A DNA stretch of 62,975 nt from Rhodospirillum sp. (GTDB taxonomy: Bacteria > Pseudomonadota > Alphaproteobacteria > Dongiales > Dongiaceae). Location of the stretch: the NCBI GenBank assembly GCA_013822765.1, contig PNKY01000018.1, forward strand, positions 1 through 62,975, in the 5' to 3' direction. Below, one piece after another: positions 61,620 through 62,975 of the stretch (position 1 is its first letter; every line of letters starts with the position of its first letter). The notes beneath the pieces are model-generated. The model ran no database searches. It saw nothing but the letters and a program-made list of their open reading frames with translations, and had not been told where the DNA came from. The translations under genes and the position numbers were made by a program.

Positions 61620-62453
61620 ATGTCCAAGATCATCTGGCTGGCCAGCTATCCGAAGTCGGGCAATACCTGGATGCGGGCGTTCCTGCACAACCTGTTCCGC
61701 GACCCCGACGAAGCCTACGACATCAACAAGATCACCGACCTGTCGATCAGCGATTCCTCGATCGACTGGTACCGGGCCCAGGACAAGCGGGACTGGGCGG
61801 AGTGGAGCGCCGTCGATGTGGCGCGGATGCGCCGCGGGGCCCAGCTGGCGATGTGCCGGTTGAAGCCGGACGACGTCTTCGTCAAGACCCACAACGCGTC
61901 GGTCGTGTTCCTCGGCTATCCGATGATGCACCAGGACCTGACGGCGGGCGCCATCTACATCGTGCGCAACCCGCTCGATGTCTGCATCTCGCTGTCGCAC
62001 CACTACGGCACCGACCTCGACACCACCATCGACATCCTGGCCGACCCGTCGATCGGGTCCAAGACCAACGACAAGATCGTCTACGAAGTCCACAAGAGCT
62101 GGTCGATCCACGTCGATTCCTGGACCAACCCGCCACGGCCGGGCCTTGCCGTGCTGCGCTACGAGGACATGCTGAACAACCCGATCAAGACCTTCGGCGG
62201 GCTGACCCAGTTCCTCGGCCTCAACCCGCCGCGCAAGCGCCTCGAGCGCGCGATTGAGCGGGCGTCGTTCAAGACCCTGCGCCGGCAGGAGGACCAGCAG
62301 GGCTTCAAGGAGAAGTCGCCGTTCGCCAAGAAATTCTTCCGCGACGGGCGGGCCGGGCAGTGGCGGGAGCTGCTGACGCCCGCACAAATCGATAAAATGG
62401 CGAACGCACACAAGGAACAGATGCAGAGATTCGGCTATTGGCCGCTGCGCTGA
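61620..62453 (+). CDS. sulfotransferase domain protein
   Basis: A 277-residue cytosolic sulfotransferase. The 5'-phosphosulfate-binding loop is YPKSGNTW at 10-17; the 3'-phosphate-binding part is in IVRNPLDVCISLSHHY. The family moves a sulfate from PAPS to an alcohol, amine or sugar; the acceptor cannot be told. Ribosome-binding site AAGGGGAC directly precedes the ATG at 61620. The divergent DUF3576 gene starts 277 bases away. Confidence 0.88.
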   Translation: MSKIIWLASYPKSGNTWMRAFLHNLFRDPDEAYDINKITDLSISDSSIDWYRAQDKRDWAEWSAVDVARMRRGAQLAMCRLKPDDVFVKTHNASVVFLGYPMMHQDLTAGAIYIVRNPLDVCISLSHHYGTDLDTTIDILADPSIGSKTNDKIVYEVHKSWSIHVDSWTNPPRPGLAVLRYEDMLNNPIKTFGGLTQFLGLNPPRKRLERAIERASFKTLRRQEDQQGFKEKSPFAKKFFRDGRAGQWRELLTPAQIDKMANAHKEQMQRFGYWPLR

Positions 62454-62823
62454 CCCCCCGTTAACCAGTCCGAAACCAAGTTCTGGATGCGTTTGGGACC
62501 GCGCGCGCAGGCAGGACTTCGATCCGATTTTCCTTGGGTTTTCGGGGTTTACGCGACAGTTTGCAGGTATGTGGCATTGTCGCCACAGGTCGTGGGAATT
62601 TGCCACAGCGCAGAGCCCCTGAGGGCGCAATTGGTTTGACACCCGGAACCGCATTGACGATGGTTTGCGTGGTTCAAGCCCGATGGTTTGACTGGTCTTG
62701 CCGTCACCGGTGACTGCGTAGTTGCTAGGCAGTACCAGACAAACACGAAGGGTTCGAGCCGTGGGGCATTCGGGGGTTCTTCAATCTCCCTCGATGGCAA
62801 TCGCAAACTTAGGGAATCTCGAG
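62454..62823. other. regulatory region ahead of the porin gene
   Basis: No gene in about 370 bases. TGGTTTG occurs three times (62632-62638, 62661-62667, 62684-62690), with the longer CGATGGTTTG at 62658-62667 and 62681-62690, 23 bases apart. TGTGGC/GCCACA (62570-62587) is an inverted repeat, and another GCCACA follows nearby. A transcription start is not resolved; the porin ATG is at 62824. Confidence 0.4.
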
Positions 62824-62975
62824 ATGAAGAAAGTTCTCTTGGGTACCACGGCCCTGCTCGGTGCTGGCTTGGTCGCCAGTCCGGCGTTCGCGGCCGATGG
62901 GATCAAACTCGGTGTGGGTGGTTTCTTCAAGACCGCCTACATGATGAATTTCGACGACGACGATGAAGGCGAGCC
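62824..62975 (+). CDS. porin, N-terminal fragment (runs off the window)
   Basis: The visible 50 residues are a signal peptide (MKKVLLGTTALLGAGLVASP, cleaved at AFA-AD) and the first strand of a Gram-negative porin (GIKLGVGGFFKTAYM). It is a general outer-membrane porin fragment, with the remainder outside the window; it would sit as a trimer in the outer membrane. The N-terminal GxxGF and acidic first loop NFDDDDEGE resemble Rhodospirillales-type porins. Confidence 0.85.
   Translation, partial: MKKVLLGTTALLGAGLVASPAFAADGIKLGVGGFFKTAYMMNFDDDDEGE

Noticed and set aside
62741..62775. tRNA-like T-loop GGTTCGAGCC
   Set aside because: No matching acceptor stem or anticodon arm was found around it.
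1..62975. CRISPR array
   Set aside because: No regularly spaced repeats of 25-40 bases with unique spacers were seen; the three 35-base copies are far apart and lack spacers.

Overview
The window is GC-rich, densely coded chromosomal DNA of an alphaproteobacterium. The evidence is the leuS-lptE-holA block with a DUF3576 lipoprotein gene upstream, a CGNR regulator, DUF1127 micro-proteins, HWE and MHYT-type sensor kinases, several TolB-like/TPR one-component regulators, and a porin whose N-terminus resembles those of Rhodospirillales-like bacteria. The genus cannot be settled from the sequence. No rRNA, tRNA, CRISPR array, insertion sequence or phage block was recognised.

Layout. 0-5 kb: small or poorly known genes: a secreted protein, a membrane J-domain protein next to a VWA-like protein, and a run of four small helical proteins. 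5-10 kb: a membrane TolB-like/TPR protein, small hypothetical proteins, a PAS_5 protein, a short lipoprotein with its own terminator, and a Tam-like methyltransferase. 10-18 kb: a complete high-affinity potassium system (extra micro-ORF, kdpF, A, B, C, D, E) behind a palindromic set of direct repeats resembling a KdpE box. 18-25 kb: an orphan B12-binding radical SAM protein, an MHYT hybrid histidine kinase, and DUF899, RidA-like and flavin-binding pyridoxamine-oxidase-like proteins. 25-34 kb: a regulatory island with two paralogous winged-helix/TolB/TPR regulators flanking a FecR-domain protein, a DUF1127 pair, and a SARP-type TPR regulator. 34-36.7 kb: an SDR, a class III aminotransferase and a divergent CGNR regulator, with two equal operators between the last two. 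36.8-41 kb: two divergent histidine kinases. 41-49 kb: two hydrolases, a redoxin/2OG-Fe(II) dioxygenase fusion, a MetA-family acyltransferase, an AguB-like amidase, and a duplicated M48 protease whose first copy is broken. 50-53 kb: a phytanoyl-CoA-dioxygenase-like protein and a TetR/DUF417/GST module with a mirrored duplicated promoter-operator. 53-56 kb: a 981-residue RTX-type protein. 56-63 kb: housekeeping block (holA, lptE, leuS, DUF3576), a sulfotransferase, and the start of a porin gene.

How the genes work together. KdpFABC forms the ATP-driven K+ pump, and KdpDE overlaps it in one transcription unit and probably binds the repeats upstream. The TetR regulator probably represses itself and the DUF417 membrane-protein gene, and carries two cysteines where redox or electrophile sensing is plausible. 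The CGNR protein probably controls the aminotransferase and itself. LeuS, LptE and HolA are likely co-transcribed. Most gene starts were chosen from ribosome-binding sites and family N-termini, so they are predictions.
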